Assembly (NCBI GenBank): GCA_033344815.1
Contig: JAWPMR010000001.1
Location: 3,458,136 to 3,522,135, forward strand
Source: Paracoccaceae bacterium
Lineage (GTDB): Bacteria > Pseudomonadota > Alphaproteobacteria > Rhodobacterales > Rhodobacteraceae
Direction: 5' to 3'
Length of the DNA: 64,000 nt
Numbering within the stretch: the first letter of the stretch is position 1; each line of letters opens with the position of its first letter. Both the position numbers and the translations under genes were made by a program. The notes beneath the pieces were generated by a model, which ran no database searches, was not told the DNA's origin, and saw nothing but the letters and a program-made list of their open reading frames with translations. This document shows, one piece after another, positions 24,745 to 32,699 of this stretch.

Positions 24745-27303
24745 TTATGACCTGACAGGCAACCGTTTTCGGGCGGTTGCCCACAGACCTTTCGCCCGGT
24801 GCGTCAGTAGGGTCAGCTCGTCATGCGCACTCTGCTCGATGGCATTTTCGGTCTGGATCAGAACCTCTCGGAGGCTTTCCAATCCGAAAAGGGCGGCGCT
24901 GCCCGCGATGCGGTGACATTCCATCTTGAGGGCCTGCTGGCCATCATGCTGCCAGGCTGCTTTCTTCAACTGGCCCATGAGCGCGTCGGTCTGATCCACG
25001 AATTCAGATAACAACCGGTCAAAGGTGGCCTCTCCAAGGTCCGCGCGCATCTGTTCAAGCGGTGCAACTTCCGTCTCTGCATCAAAGCCGCCGACACCGT
25101 GACTTGTGACAATCCGCAAGGCTTTGCGCAGATTCGCGATATCAATGGGTTTGCTGACAAACGCATTCATCCCCACATCATGGAATTTTTCGACCGCATC
25201 AGGCAGCACATTTGCCGACACCGCAATAATGGGCGCTTCAGCAGAGAGCCCTGCGCCCTCGCGAATGCGTCGCGTCGCCGTCAGACCATCCATCACCGGC
25301 ATGCTGATATCCATCAGGACCGCGTCAAAGGCGTGCGCCCCGGCAAGCTCTACCCCGGAGCGCCCGTCGGAAGCGGTTGTAACGCGGTGCCCCTCCTGTT
25401 CGAGCATTTTCTGAATGACAAGACGGTTGATTTCGTTGTCCTCGACAACGAGCAGATCCAGCGCAACTTCGGCATCGTGTGCTGTGGTGCCGGTGTACGA
25501 CTTCTCCATCGGTTCAGAGGCTGCAAGGGGCAGATGCACCCAGAATACGCTCCCTTCGCCCGGCACGCTTTCGACCCCGATGTCGCCCCCCATTGATCGC
25601 GTGAGACGGCGCGCAATGCCAAGACCCAGACCGGTGCCGCCCGATGTCCGGTTCAGCGACGTGTCCCCTGTCTGGAAATCCTCGAACACGGTTTCGAGCT
25701 CCCCCTCTGACAGGCCGACACCTGTATCGATCACACGAATCTCGTAAATCGGTTTGTCCGGGCCGACGCTTTGGCCGGTCACTTCAATTTCCACTGTCAC
25801 CTGACCACCGTGCGTGAATTTGATTGCATTGCCGACGAGGTTCAGAATGATCTGCCGCACTCTGTGCGCATCAGCCTTGACCCATGGCCGTGCGTCACCA
25901 ACCCACTGCCAGCGCAACACGTTGTTGTTCTGGGCAGCATGGCCGCCTTGGCTGTCAGAGATGTCTTGCAGAAGCACACTGAGATTGAGCGCCTTTTCTT
26001 CCAGAGACAGCTTTCCTGATTCATACCGCGCAACATCGAGTACGGAATTGACGTGATTGAGCATGACCTCGCCGGAAATTTCCATATTTCTGGCGAATTG
26101 CTTTTGGTCTTTGGTCAGGCGCGTGTTCTTGAGGAGGCTGAGATTTCCCAGAATGCCATTCAGTGGCGTTCTGATTTCATGGCTCATCACGGTCAGGAAT
26201 TCGTCTTTGGCCTTCTGACCGGCCAGCGCTTTATCACGGGCGTTGATCAGTTCCTTTTCGTCAGACACACGGCGTGAGATATCGCGAATGAAGCTGATGA
26301 TGATTTCGTAATCGCCATCTTTTGCAAATTGCAGCGCCAGTTCCACTGGAAAGATTTCACCATTGGCGCGCATGGCTTCCAACTGAACACGTCCCTTGCC
26401 GACAACATGCATTTCTCCGCCTTGCCGCATCCTTTCCATGCCGGCCTGATGTGCATCGCGCAGGTGCTTCGGTACAATCAGATCACCAATGGGCCGCCCC
26501 ATCACCTCGTCGGCCCTATACCCAAAAATGGCTTCGGCGGCGGGATTGAAGGCAAGTACATCACCGGATTTGTCCGAGACGATCACCGCATCCAGCGACG
26601 TTGACAGCACAGTGTTCATCCGTTGATTGACCTGCGCCAGACTTTCGCTGCCGCGCCGGATCTCGCGATTGACGAACAGCAGATAGATACTCGCCGCGGT
26701 AAGCGCGAGCAGCAAAGCACCCGAGAAGGTGGCAAGCTGAGCAAGTGTGCGGGCTGTATCCGCGCGGCGGTCATCTGATTGCTGTGCGAAGTAGCCCAGC
26801 CCGGCCACCGAAAGAGCCCGCACATCACCGCGCAGCGCTTCACCGCGTTGCAAGATCGCGTCACTTTGAGACGATAATGTGCCATCATCCGCGTCGATCA
26901 CCGGCACGGCGTCTTCCAAAAAGCCGGAAACGGCCATCAGCGGGCCGCTGAATTCCGGTGTTTCCCGCAGGCTGCGGAAAAGCCGCGCAGATCGCAATGT
27001 ATCCACGCGACTGTAGAAAATATCGAAATCACGCCGGATTTCACCAAGCTCGGCCGGCTGTCCGACCTCCTCCGTGATATGTTGCAGATGCTCCAGAGTA
27101 TTCAGGAAGGACAGATATTCGACTTCTACCTGCGTCAGCGTCCATTGCACGTTATCGGAATTTGCGGATCTTTGGTGTTCAAGATCCGAGAAAACTTGGC
27201 GCCCCAGAAAAACCGTGGCGATCAGTGTCATCAAAACGCCAAAGCCGATGAGCCAAATAGCCCACCGACCCACCCCTTGCAGGTATGCCTGACCTGATGC
27301 CAC
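24745..27303 (-). CDS. Hybrid sensor histidine kinase with PAS, REC and HPt domains
   Basis: An 852-residue inner-membrane kinase. TM1 is at about residues 14-34, a periplasmic sensor region at 35-190, TM2 at about 192-212, then PAS (230-345). HisKA follows with MSHEIRTPLNG (His375), HATPase (NLVGNAIKF, DTGVG, GTGLGLGIA; 480-595), a receiver domain (Asp665 in LMDISMPVMDG) and an HPt domain with His797 in ECHRIAGSAALFG. The order gives a complete His-Asp-His relay needing an outside response regulator. The LuxR-type regulator at 30486 is the obvious candidate. It is downstream of, and probably cotranscribed with, the periplasmic SUOX-fold gene. Confidence 0.92.
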   Translation of the reverse strand: MASGQAYLQGVGRWAIWLIGFGVLMTLIATVFLGRQVFSDLEHQRSANSDNVQWTLTQVEVEYLSFLNTLEHLQHITEEVGQPAELGEIRRDFDIFYSRVDTLRSARLFRSLRETPEFSGPLMAVSGFLEDAVPVIDADDGTLSSQSDAILQRGEALRGDVRALSVAGLGYFAQQSDDRRADTARTLAQLATFSGALLLALTAASIYLLFVNREIRRGSESLAQVNQRMNTVLSTSLDAVIVSDKSGDVLAFNPAAEAIFGYRADEVMGRPIGDLIVPKHLRDAHQAGMERMRQGGEMHVVGKGRVQLEAMRANGEIFPVELALQFAKDGDYEIIISFIRDISRRVSDEKELINARDKALAGQKAKDEFLTVMSHEIRTPLNGILGNLSLLKNTRLTKDQKQFARNMEISGEVMLNHVNSVLDVARYESGKLSLEEKALNLSVLLQDISDSQGGHAAQNNNVLRWQWVGDARPWVKADAHRVRQIILNLVGNAIKFTHGGQVTVEIEVTGQSVGPDKPIYEIRVIDTGVGLSEGELETVFEDFQTGDTSLNRTSGGTGLGLGIARRLTRSMGGDIGVESVPGEGSVFWVHLPLAASEPMEKSYTGTTAHDAEVALDLLVVEDNEINRLVIQKMLEQEGHRVTTASDGRSGVELAGAHAFDAVLMDISMPVMDGLTATRRIREGAGLSAEAPIIAVSANVLPDAVEKFHDVGMNAFVSKPIDIANLRKALRIVTSHGVGGFDAETEVAPLEQMRADLGEATFDRLLSEFVDQTDALMGQLKKAAWQHDGQQALKMECHRIAGSAALFGLESLREVLIQTENAIEQSAHDELTLLTHRAKGLWATARKRLPVRS

Positions 27304-27338
27304 TTCAGCCCTCCGGATTAACTTGCATTTGCAACAGA

Positions 27339-27845
27339 CTACCTCGTGACCTCCAGACGATCCAACTGCCAGATGCTGCGCGAATACACCAGCTCGGATC
27401 GGTATTCCGCGTCGCTGTCATAGGGAAAAACGATCCAAAGTGGTCCTTTTTGCCGCCGCGACATTGGGTTCCCGTCCCTCTGATAGGCAATGATTGGCGC
27501 GTCACTCTTTAGCGAGTCAACCGGCATTTCGACGGAGTAGTCGTTGATGGCCGTGGCGCGCAGTGTCCCCGCCTCAACGCCCAGGAACTCCAACACATGC
27601 CTGAGCGGCACACCAACGAAGCTGTTTTTGCCTTCCGTCCAGATGGTGGTGGTTTCAAATTGCTTCACAGGCATCGCTTCAAGCATTGCCATATCAAAAG
27701 CTGCCGCATCACGCGTATTTGTAATCTCGATATCACCGGTTACCGTCAGGACAACATCACCATCCGGCGCAGCCAGCGGTCCCGCCGCAACACATCCGGT
27801 GCTGAACAGAAAAAATACGAAAACAGGGGCAAAAAAGCGGCGCAT
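27339..27845 (-). CDS. Periplasmic SUOX-fold protein, PruR-like
   Basis: A 168-residue secreted protein: signal peptide RRFFAPVFVFFLFSTGCVAA, then a small domain with DVVLTVTGDIEITNTRDAA, FVGVPLRHVLEFLGVEAG and IAYQRDGNPMSRRQKGPLWI. This pattern fits the molybdopterin-dependent oxidoreductase (sulfite oxidase-like) fold. After the signal peptide there is no cysteine, so the usual molybdenum ligand is absent and catalysis is unlikely. The Agrobacterium PruR protein has such a fold and binds pterins to control a membrane partner. Here the partner would be the kinase 35 bases downstream. The ATG at 27845 has GGAGGAT in front. Ligand is inference. Confidence 0.7.
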   Translation of the reverse strand: MRRFFAPVFVFFLFSTGCVAAGPLAAPDGDVVLTVTGDIEITNTRDAAAFDMAMLEAMPVKQFETTTIWTEGKNSFVGVPLRHVLEFLGVEAGTLRATAINDYSVEMPVDSLKSDAPIIAYQRDGNPMSRRQKGPLWIVFPYDSDAEYRSELVYSRSIWQLDRLEVTR

Positions 27846-27910
27846 GGGATCCTCCGTAGATGCTGAACACTCTATGGTCGCAATTGCCCGCTGCCGACAA
27901 TCAGGCATGC

Positions 27911-27936
27911 GGATAGAGACCTATCCTTTCGGATAG
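27911..27936. promoter_or_regulatory. EPS palindrome, site B (three half-sites)
   Basis: CTATCC-TTTC-GGATAG at 27921-27936 is a perfect 16-base palindrome. A further GGATAG at 27911-27916 gives three half-sites at 10-base spacing, in alternating orientation. It lies 66 bases upstream of the PruR-like gene start and 9 bases past the galU stop, so it should control the sensor operon. Confidence 0.78.
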
Positions 27937-27945
27937 TCCGGCGCG

Positions 27946-28827
27946 CTAGGCGGCATGGGTGAGGCAGGTTGTTTCAGAGGCGAATAACCCGTCAAGATCA
28001 CGCCTGTCCTGCGCAAAGGCCATTGTCGCTTCCAGATGACCACGTACAGAACCGCAATCGAAACGCTGCCCGTCGAATACATATCCATCAACCCCGGTCT
28101 CATCCAGTTCAGCGGCGATTGCATCGGTAAGCTGGATTTCACCACCTGCGCCGGGGGCCACAGTGGCCAGCCTGTCGAAAATCGACGGCTGAAGGATATA
28201 GCGCCCCACAATACCGTAGTGCGATGGCGCTGTGCCCGGAGCCGGCTTTTCGACCAATCCGCGCAGGTGCTGAATGGCGCCGGTTTTTTGACGGATATCC
28301 ACAACGCCATATGTGGACAGGTTTTTCTCGGCCACTGGTTGTGTCGCGACCATATGCCGACCACTTCCATCGACGGCTCTCATCATTTGTGCAAGTGCCG
28401 GAGTGGCAGCCCTGATCACATCATCTGGCAGAATTACCGCGAAAGCCGCATCACCGACAGCGTGTCGCGCAAGTGACACCGCATGGCCCAGTCCCTTCGG
28501 TTGATCCTGACGGATAAAACAGGCCGCCCCCGCCGCGAGATTGGAATGCTGCAGAGCTGCGAGCGCGTTGCTATTGCCTTTTTGAGCCAGCTTCTGTTCG
28601 AGCTCTGGCATTTCGCTGAAGTAGTTTTCCAGCGCCCCCTTGCCCGACGAGGTGATGAAAATGAACTCTTCAATACCAGCCGCATGGGCTTCATCGATCG
28701 CATATTGAATAAGCGGGCGGTCAATGAGCGGCAGCATTTCCTTGGGAACTGATTTCGTAGCGGGCAGAAAGCGCGTGCCAAGGCCGGCAACGGGGAAAAC
28801 GGCTTTACGGACAGGTTTCATGTTCAA
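27946..28827 (-). CDS. galU: UTP-glucose-1-phosphate uridylyltransferase
   Basis: A 293-residue cytosolic enzyme making UDP-glucose from UTP and glucose 1-phosphate. The N-terminus KAVFPVAGLGTRFLPATKSV is the nucleotidyltransferase signature; KEMLPLIDRPLIQYAIDEA follows, and later GLVEKPAPGTAPSHYGIVGR. Length and motifs match bacterial GalU. It is 18 bases downstream of the WecG/sugar-transferase fusion and probably cotranscribed, providing the activated sugar for the polymer. Confidence 0.95.
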   Translation of the reverse strand: MNMKPVRKAVFPVAGLGTRFLPATKSVPKEMLPLIDRPLIQYAIDEAHAAGIEEFIFITSSGKGALENYFSEMPELEQKLAQKGNSNALAALQHSNLAAGAACFIRQDQPKGLGHAVSLARHAVGDAAFAVILPDDVIRAATPALAQMMRAVDGSGRHMVATQPVAEKNLSTYGVVDIRQKTGAIQHLRGLVEKPAPGTAPSHYGIVGRYILQPSIFDRLATVAPGAGGEIQLTDAIAAELDETGVDGYVFDGQRFDCGSVRGHLEATMAFAQDRRDLDGLFASETTCLTHAA

Positions 28828-28845
28828 ACTCCAGGGTTTTCAGGT

Positions 28846-30207
28846 TCAGTAAGCACCGCGCCCGGTAGAAACAGCGCGGAAAGTGAGCGCAATGAGCAGG
28901 ATGTCCAGCAGCACGGAGCGCGACTGCACATAGGCCAGATCCATATCCACCATCTTGTCAAAGCCGATATTGGCACGCCCGGACACTTGCCATATGCCCG
29001 TGATTCCGGGCCTGGTTTGCAGGCGTTCAAGAGCATATGCGGGATAGGCCGCGACCTCTTCAGGCAGCGCAGGACGCGGCCCGACGATAGACATGTGCCC
29101 TTTGAGAACATTGATGAGTTGGGGCAGTTCGTCCACTGACGTGCGTCTGAGCACGCGCCCGATGCGAGTCACGCGCGGATCAGTGCGCGATTTGAAGCAA
29201 ATCCCCTGGCGATCAGACGTCGCAAGAAGGCTGTCGCGTTGTGCTTCGGCATCAATGCGCATGGAGCGGAACTTGAGCATCTCAAACGGCTTTCCGTCAT
29301 GGCCGATCCGCGTCTGGCGAAAAAGAGCGGGCCCCTTGCTGTTTACCCGGATCGCTGCGGCAATGCACAGCATCGGCAGACCCACCAGGACAAGAGCCGA
29401 CGTCGAGATGCCAATGTCGAGCGCCCTCTTCTGCACATCGGCCAGATCGGCATTGCGCGCTGCATCAAGGCTGGCGTGTTTCAAAAAGACCGCGTTGCCG
29501 ACAATGTAACGCTTCGCAAGTCGCGCAGGCTCCATGGCCAGACGCCAGATCCATTCCATTCTGGCACGGCGCACGATTTCAGGCGCACGTCGCACATTAC
29601 CTGCGAGGAAATCAAACAGAGCGCCGACGCCCAAGACGAGCTGTGCATCGATCTGTTTCCGGTTGCGGTCAATCCACAACTCTTGCAGCGGCACCCCCAT
29701 TGCGACCAGCACAATATCCGCTTTGGACGCATTGATCCCGGCGACCGCGGCGACCTCATTCCGGGTTTGTGCGTAGCCATCACGGGTGCCTGCAATCTGC
29801 AGGCCCGGTATCTGAGAACGAAGAGCCTCTGCCGCTTTGACTGCCGTGCCGGGCTTGCCGCCTAACAGGTAAACCGAGAGCCCCTTTGATGCAGCCTCGC
29901 GCAACAACAACGGCACAAAATCCGTTCCGTTCAGGTTGGCGGAGAGTTTGCGTCCACGCATTCTGGCAGCCAGTTCCACGCCAACCCCATCAGGCAATAC
30001 ATACTCGGCGCGCGCCATAGCCGCTCTGTAAGACCGATCACCGGCACTCACATTGGCACAGTGCGCATTGAGGAAAAAGACCGACGCCTTCTGGCCTGAC
30101 AGCAAATGCCGAGCGACATTTTCGGGCAGTTCATCCACCAACGGCAAACCAAGGATTCTTTGCCGTCGGATGTCTGGAAACGACGTTTTCTCAGCACCCG
30201 AAAACAT
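28846..30207 (-). CDS. Fusion of WecG/TagA/CpsF glycosyltransferase and priming sugar transferase
   Basis: A 453-residue protein with two enzyme domains. Residues about 18-225 are WecG/TagA/CpsF-like (FFLNAHCANVSAGD, YVLPDGVGVELAARM, LNGTDFVPLLL, LGVGALFDFLAGNVRRAPE). Residues about 265-453 are a bacterial sugar transferase: one hydrophobic helix, then PALFRQTRIGHDGKPFEMLK, KFRSM, RTSVDELPQLINVLKGHMS, VGPRPALP and TRPGITGIWQVSGR. The second domain would load the first sugar phosphate on undecaprenyl phosphate and the first would add the next sugar. The ATG at 30207 (AGAGGA upstream) is preferred over 30375, which lies next to operator site C. Confidence 0.9.
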   Translation of the reverse strand: MFSGAEKTSFPDIRRQRILGLPLVDELPENVARHLLSGQKASVFFLNAHCANVSAGDRSYRAAMARAEYVLPDGVGVELAARMRGRKLSANLNGTDFVPLLLREAASKGLSVYLLGGKPGTAVKAAEALRSQIPGLQIAGTRDGYAQTRNEVAAVAGINASKADIVLVAMGVPLQELWIDRNRKQIDAQLVLGVGALFDFLAGNVRRAPEIVRRARMEWIWRLAMEPARLAKRYIVGNAVFLKHASLDAARNADLADVQKRALDIGISTSALVLVGLPMLCIAAAIRVNSKGPALFRQTRIGHDGKPFEMLKFRSMRIDAEAQRDSLLATSDRQGICFKSRTDPRVTRIGRVLRRTSVDELPQLINVLKGHMSIVGPRPALPEEVAAYPAYALERLQTRPGITGIWQVSGRANIGFDKMVDMDLAYVQSRSVLLDILLIALTFRAVSTGRGAY

Positions 30208-30380
30208 GTGTTCCTCTGATATGTATTGCACTTTTTGTTCCTGTCCCGTTTGATTGTTGTTGAGCAGGAATATGAGCCGAGCTTGCACATCGGGACAGAT
30301 GCGCGATGGGACAGGAACGGGTTCATCTGGTTTGCTGGCGTATCTCAGAGGAGCAGTTCCCGCGCACTCAGCCACAAGAG

Positions 30381-30396
30381 CTATCCTTTTGGATAG
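30381..30396. promoter_or_regulatory. EPS palindrome, site C (CTATCC-TTTT-GGATAG)
   Basis: A perfect 16-base palindrome in the divergent gap, 90 bases before the response regulator start and 174 bases before the fusion gene start. Its position implies control of both units, including autoregulation of the regulator. Confidence 0.8.
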
Positions 30397-30485
30397 AATG
30401 TCCTGTCCGGTTGCTCCTATTATGACTTTTAGGAAAACGGGTTATTCCGGGAAGCCTTTAGTGCGAATCGCAGCCGGAGTGAGAC

Positions 30486-31100
30486 ATGAGAGTATTGATT
30501 GCTGATGACCATGAGTTGGTCCTGGACACTCTGGTGGCCTATATTGAAGCCACTGGTGGGATAGAGGTGGTCACGGCGCCCGATTTTCAGACCGCCCGGA
30601 AAAAGATTGAAACTGAAGCAGCATTTGACCTCGTTCTTCTGGATCTCAACATGCCGGGCATGAACGGCATGGAAGGGCTGCAGACGGCAATCGGCATGGA
30701 AGGTGCAACGCGTGTTGCGCTGATCACCGGCGAGGCGTCCCGAGATCTGGCGGAAAAAGCCCTTGAGCTGGGGGCTGCCGGTTTCGTCCCCAAAACCCTT
30801 CCGGCGAAGTCGCTTGTCAATGCGATCCGCTTCATGGCGATGGGCGAGAAATACATACCTGCCGGCTTTATGTCGGGCGCGGAGGCGCAGAACGACCACC
30901 CGCTTGCCAAAAAGCTCACCCAGCGGGAGATGCAGGTGCTGAAGGGCCTGACCGAGGGCAAGTCGAATAAGGAAATCGCCCGGGATCTGGATCTGTCCGA
31001 ACCAACCATCAAACTGCACGTCAAAACGCTTTATCGCAAAGTGGGCGCCAGCAATCGGACGCAGGCGGCGCTGACCGCAAAAGAAGCCGGATTATTCTGA
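30486..31100 (+). CDS. LuxR/NarL-type response regulator
   Basis: A 204-residue protein. The receiver domain (1-120) has the acidic pair in LIADDHE, the phosphoacceptor Asp53 in LLDLNMPGMNG, Thr in ALITGEAS and Lys in FVPKTLP. The C-terminal LuxR-type HTH is at about residues 140-202 (LTQREMQVLKGLTEGKSNKE, IARDLDLSEPTIKLHVKTLY). Such regulators bind short inverted repeats as dimers. Being central in the locus, with a matching palindrome before its own and every other unit, it is the likely regulator. The hybrid kinase at 24745-27303 is its probable phosphodonor. Confidence 0.93.
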   Translation: MRVLIADDHELVLDTLVAYIEATGGIEVVTAPDFQTARKKIETEAAFDLVLLDLNMPGMNGMEGLQTAIGMEGATRVALITGEASRDLAEKALELGAAGFVPKTLPAKSLVNAIRFMAMGEKYIPAGFMSGAEAQNDHPLAKKLTQREMQVLKGLTEGKSNKEIARDLDLSEPTIKLHVKTLYRKVGASNRTQAALTAKEAGLF

Positions 31101-31107
31101 AGCAGAC

Positions 31108-31123
31108 TATCCGAAGGGATAGC
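31108..31123. promoter_or_regulatory. EPS palindrome, site D (CTATCC-GAAG-GGATAG)
   Basis: A perfect 16-base palindrome just after the response regulator stop and 92 bases before the Wzz-like start. It would give the Wzz-Wzy unit its own regulated promoter instead of relying on read-through. Confidence 0.78.
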
Positions 31124-31214
31124 TCGGCGGGCAAATGCGTCCGCTGTTATCCGTCAGGAACACGTACAGCGCCGCGATGACGGCATATCAGGTGACCAGT
31201 TCACGAGGTATGTT

Positions 31215-32699
31215 ATGTTTGACCACATTTTCTCAAGTAAGCAGCCGGTAATTCAGCCAAGATCACTTGGCTGGCTCGCCATAAAACGGCAGCCGCTCAG
31301 GTTGTTGGGCTGGCGCCGCCTGATTGTCGGGGGGCAATTGACCGATGCCGGTCGATTGCCGCGATACTTTGCGGTGTTTCTGCTCGGTGTCAGCGTCCTG
31401 TGGGCCCCGATCCTGGGCTATCTGGCAACAGCCCCGCTGCAATACACGTCGCAGTCTTCGCTTATTTTACCGGGATCAGGAGCGTCAGGCTCGGTCAATC
31501 TGAACAACATCGGACAGGCATCATCCTTCGCCAACTCCGCTTTCGCGAATGGATCCATCAGTCCCACGGAAACATACAAACGCCTGATCGGCGCCGACCG
31601 CATCCTGACTGCCGCCGCGCAGGAAGTGGGCGTTTCAACCAAGGCGTTTGGCAAGCCACGCATCTCTCTGGTGGATCAGACCAGTCTGATCCATCTGGAA
31701 TTGCGCGGAGGCACGCCTGAAGTGGCGCAGCAGTATGCGACAGCGTTAATCACTGCTTTCTTTGCGGAAATTGATGCCCTGCGCGCAGATGAGATTGCCA
31801 CACGTGAAAACAGCGGGCAAAGCGCGATCGCCGAATACAAAAAAGCAGTTGGTGAAATCCGTGCTGCGATTTCCGAGTTGCAGGCGCAAAGTGGTCTAGT
31901 CACGAGCGCGCAATACACCGAACAGCTCGCAGCACATGAGCGCATGAAAGAGCAGTTTTTCAAACTACAGGCGGACGCGACTGATCAGGCTGAAAAGGTC
32001 CGGGCACTTGAGACCGCACTTGGTCTGCCACCCGAGACGGCAGCCTTGACGCTCAAACTCTTTGCAGATCGTCAATATCTGACACTGATCGACGACATCG
32101 CTCAGAATGCCACCCAACTGGCACAGGCACAGGCCAACTTCGGGCCGCGCCATCCCAATTACATCAGTGCTGATGATGCGTACAACAGCGCGCGTCGTGC
32201 GGCGCGCTCACATGCGTCGAGCATCACAGGGCTTCCGGTACAGGCGCTGTCCGGACTTGACCGCGCCCCGGAAGGGGAACGCGCCGCACTCTTGAGCACC
32301 CTGGTCCAGGAACACGCCAGACGCTCAGGCCTGCACGAAAAGGTCGCAACACTGGAACGGCAGATCAAAGAAGAGGGCACAAGGCTGAATGCGTTGTCGC
32401 AACTTGCTGCCGAACTTGAAGATAAGCAACGTGATTTCAAGGTGGCAGAAGCTGTGTTTGCCTCTGCAATCGCGCGCTCAGAAGCCAAAAAGACCGATGT
32501 TTATGCGTCCTATCCGCTGGTTCAGGTCCTTGAAGATCCCTCGCTTCCGAATGCGCCCTCGTCCCCGCGCCGCAAACTGTCAATTGCTGCGGGTGTCGCT
32601 GCGACGATCCTCTTTCTGATTGGCCTGGCAATTGCGTGGGTTCGCCAGTCGATCATCTTGCGCCTTCTGCAAGATCCGTCCAAGCGCGCCCCGGCATGA
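31215..32699 (+). CDS. Polysaccharide chain-length determinant (Wzz/GumC-like)
   Basis: A 494-residue inner-membrane protein with TM1 near residues 55-78 (YFAVFLLGVSVLWAPILGYL) and a C-terminal TM (AAGVAATILFLIGLAIAWV, about 460-480). Between them lies a long periplasmic region with coiled-coil character (IRAAISELQAQSGLVTSAQY, KVATLERQIKEEGTRLNALS). PXXP-like residues before TM2 (LPNAPSSPRRK) fit the family. There is no tyrosine kinase domain attached and no separate Wzc-type kinase in the locus. It would set polymer length together with Wzy. Its stop overlaps the next start. Confidence 0.88.
   Translation: MFDHIFSSKQPVIQPRSLGWLAIKRQPLRLLGWRRLIVGGQLTDAGRLPRYFAVFLLGVSVLWAPILGYLATAPLQYTSQSSLILPGSGASGSVNLNNIGQASSFANSAFANGSISPTETYKRLIGADRILTAAAQEVGVSTKAFGKPRISLVDQTSLIHLELRGGTPEVAQQYATALITAFFAEIDALRADEIATRENSGQSAIAEYKKAVGEIRAAISELQAQSGLVTSAQYTEQLAAHERMKEQFFKLQADATDQAEKVRALETALGLPPETAALTLKLFADRQYLTLIDDIAQNATQLAQAQANFGPRHPNYISADDAYNSARRAARSHASSITGLPVQALSGLDRAPEGERAALLSTLVQEHARRSGLHEKVATLERQIKEEGTRLNALSQLAAELEDKQRDFKVAEAVFASAIARSEAKKTDVYASYPLVQVLEDPSLPNAPSSPRRKLSIAAGVAATILFLIGLAIAWVRQSIILRLLQDPSKRAPA

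Noticed and set aside
30208-30375. N-terminal extension of the WecG/sugar-transferase fusion
   Set aside because: It would place the start codon six bases from operator site C, leaves no room for a promoter, and the sequence is not family-like. AGAGGA precedes the ATG at 30207.
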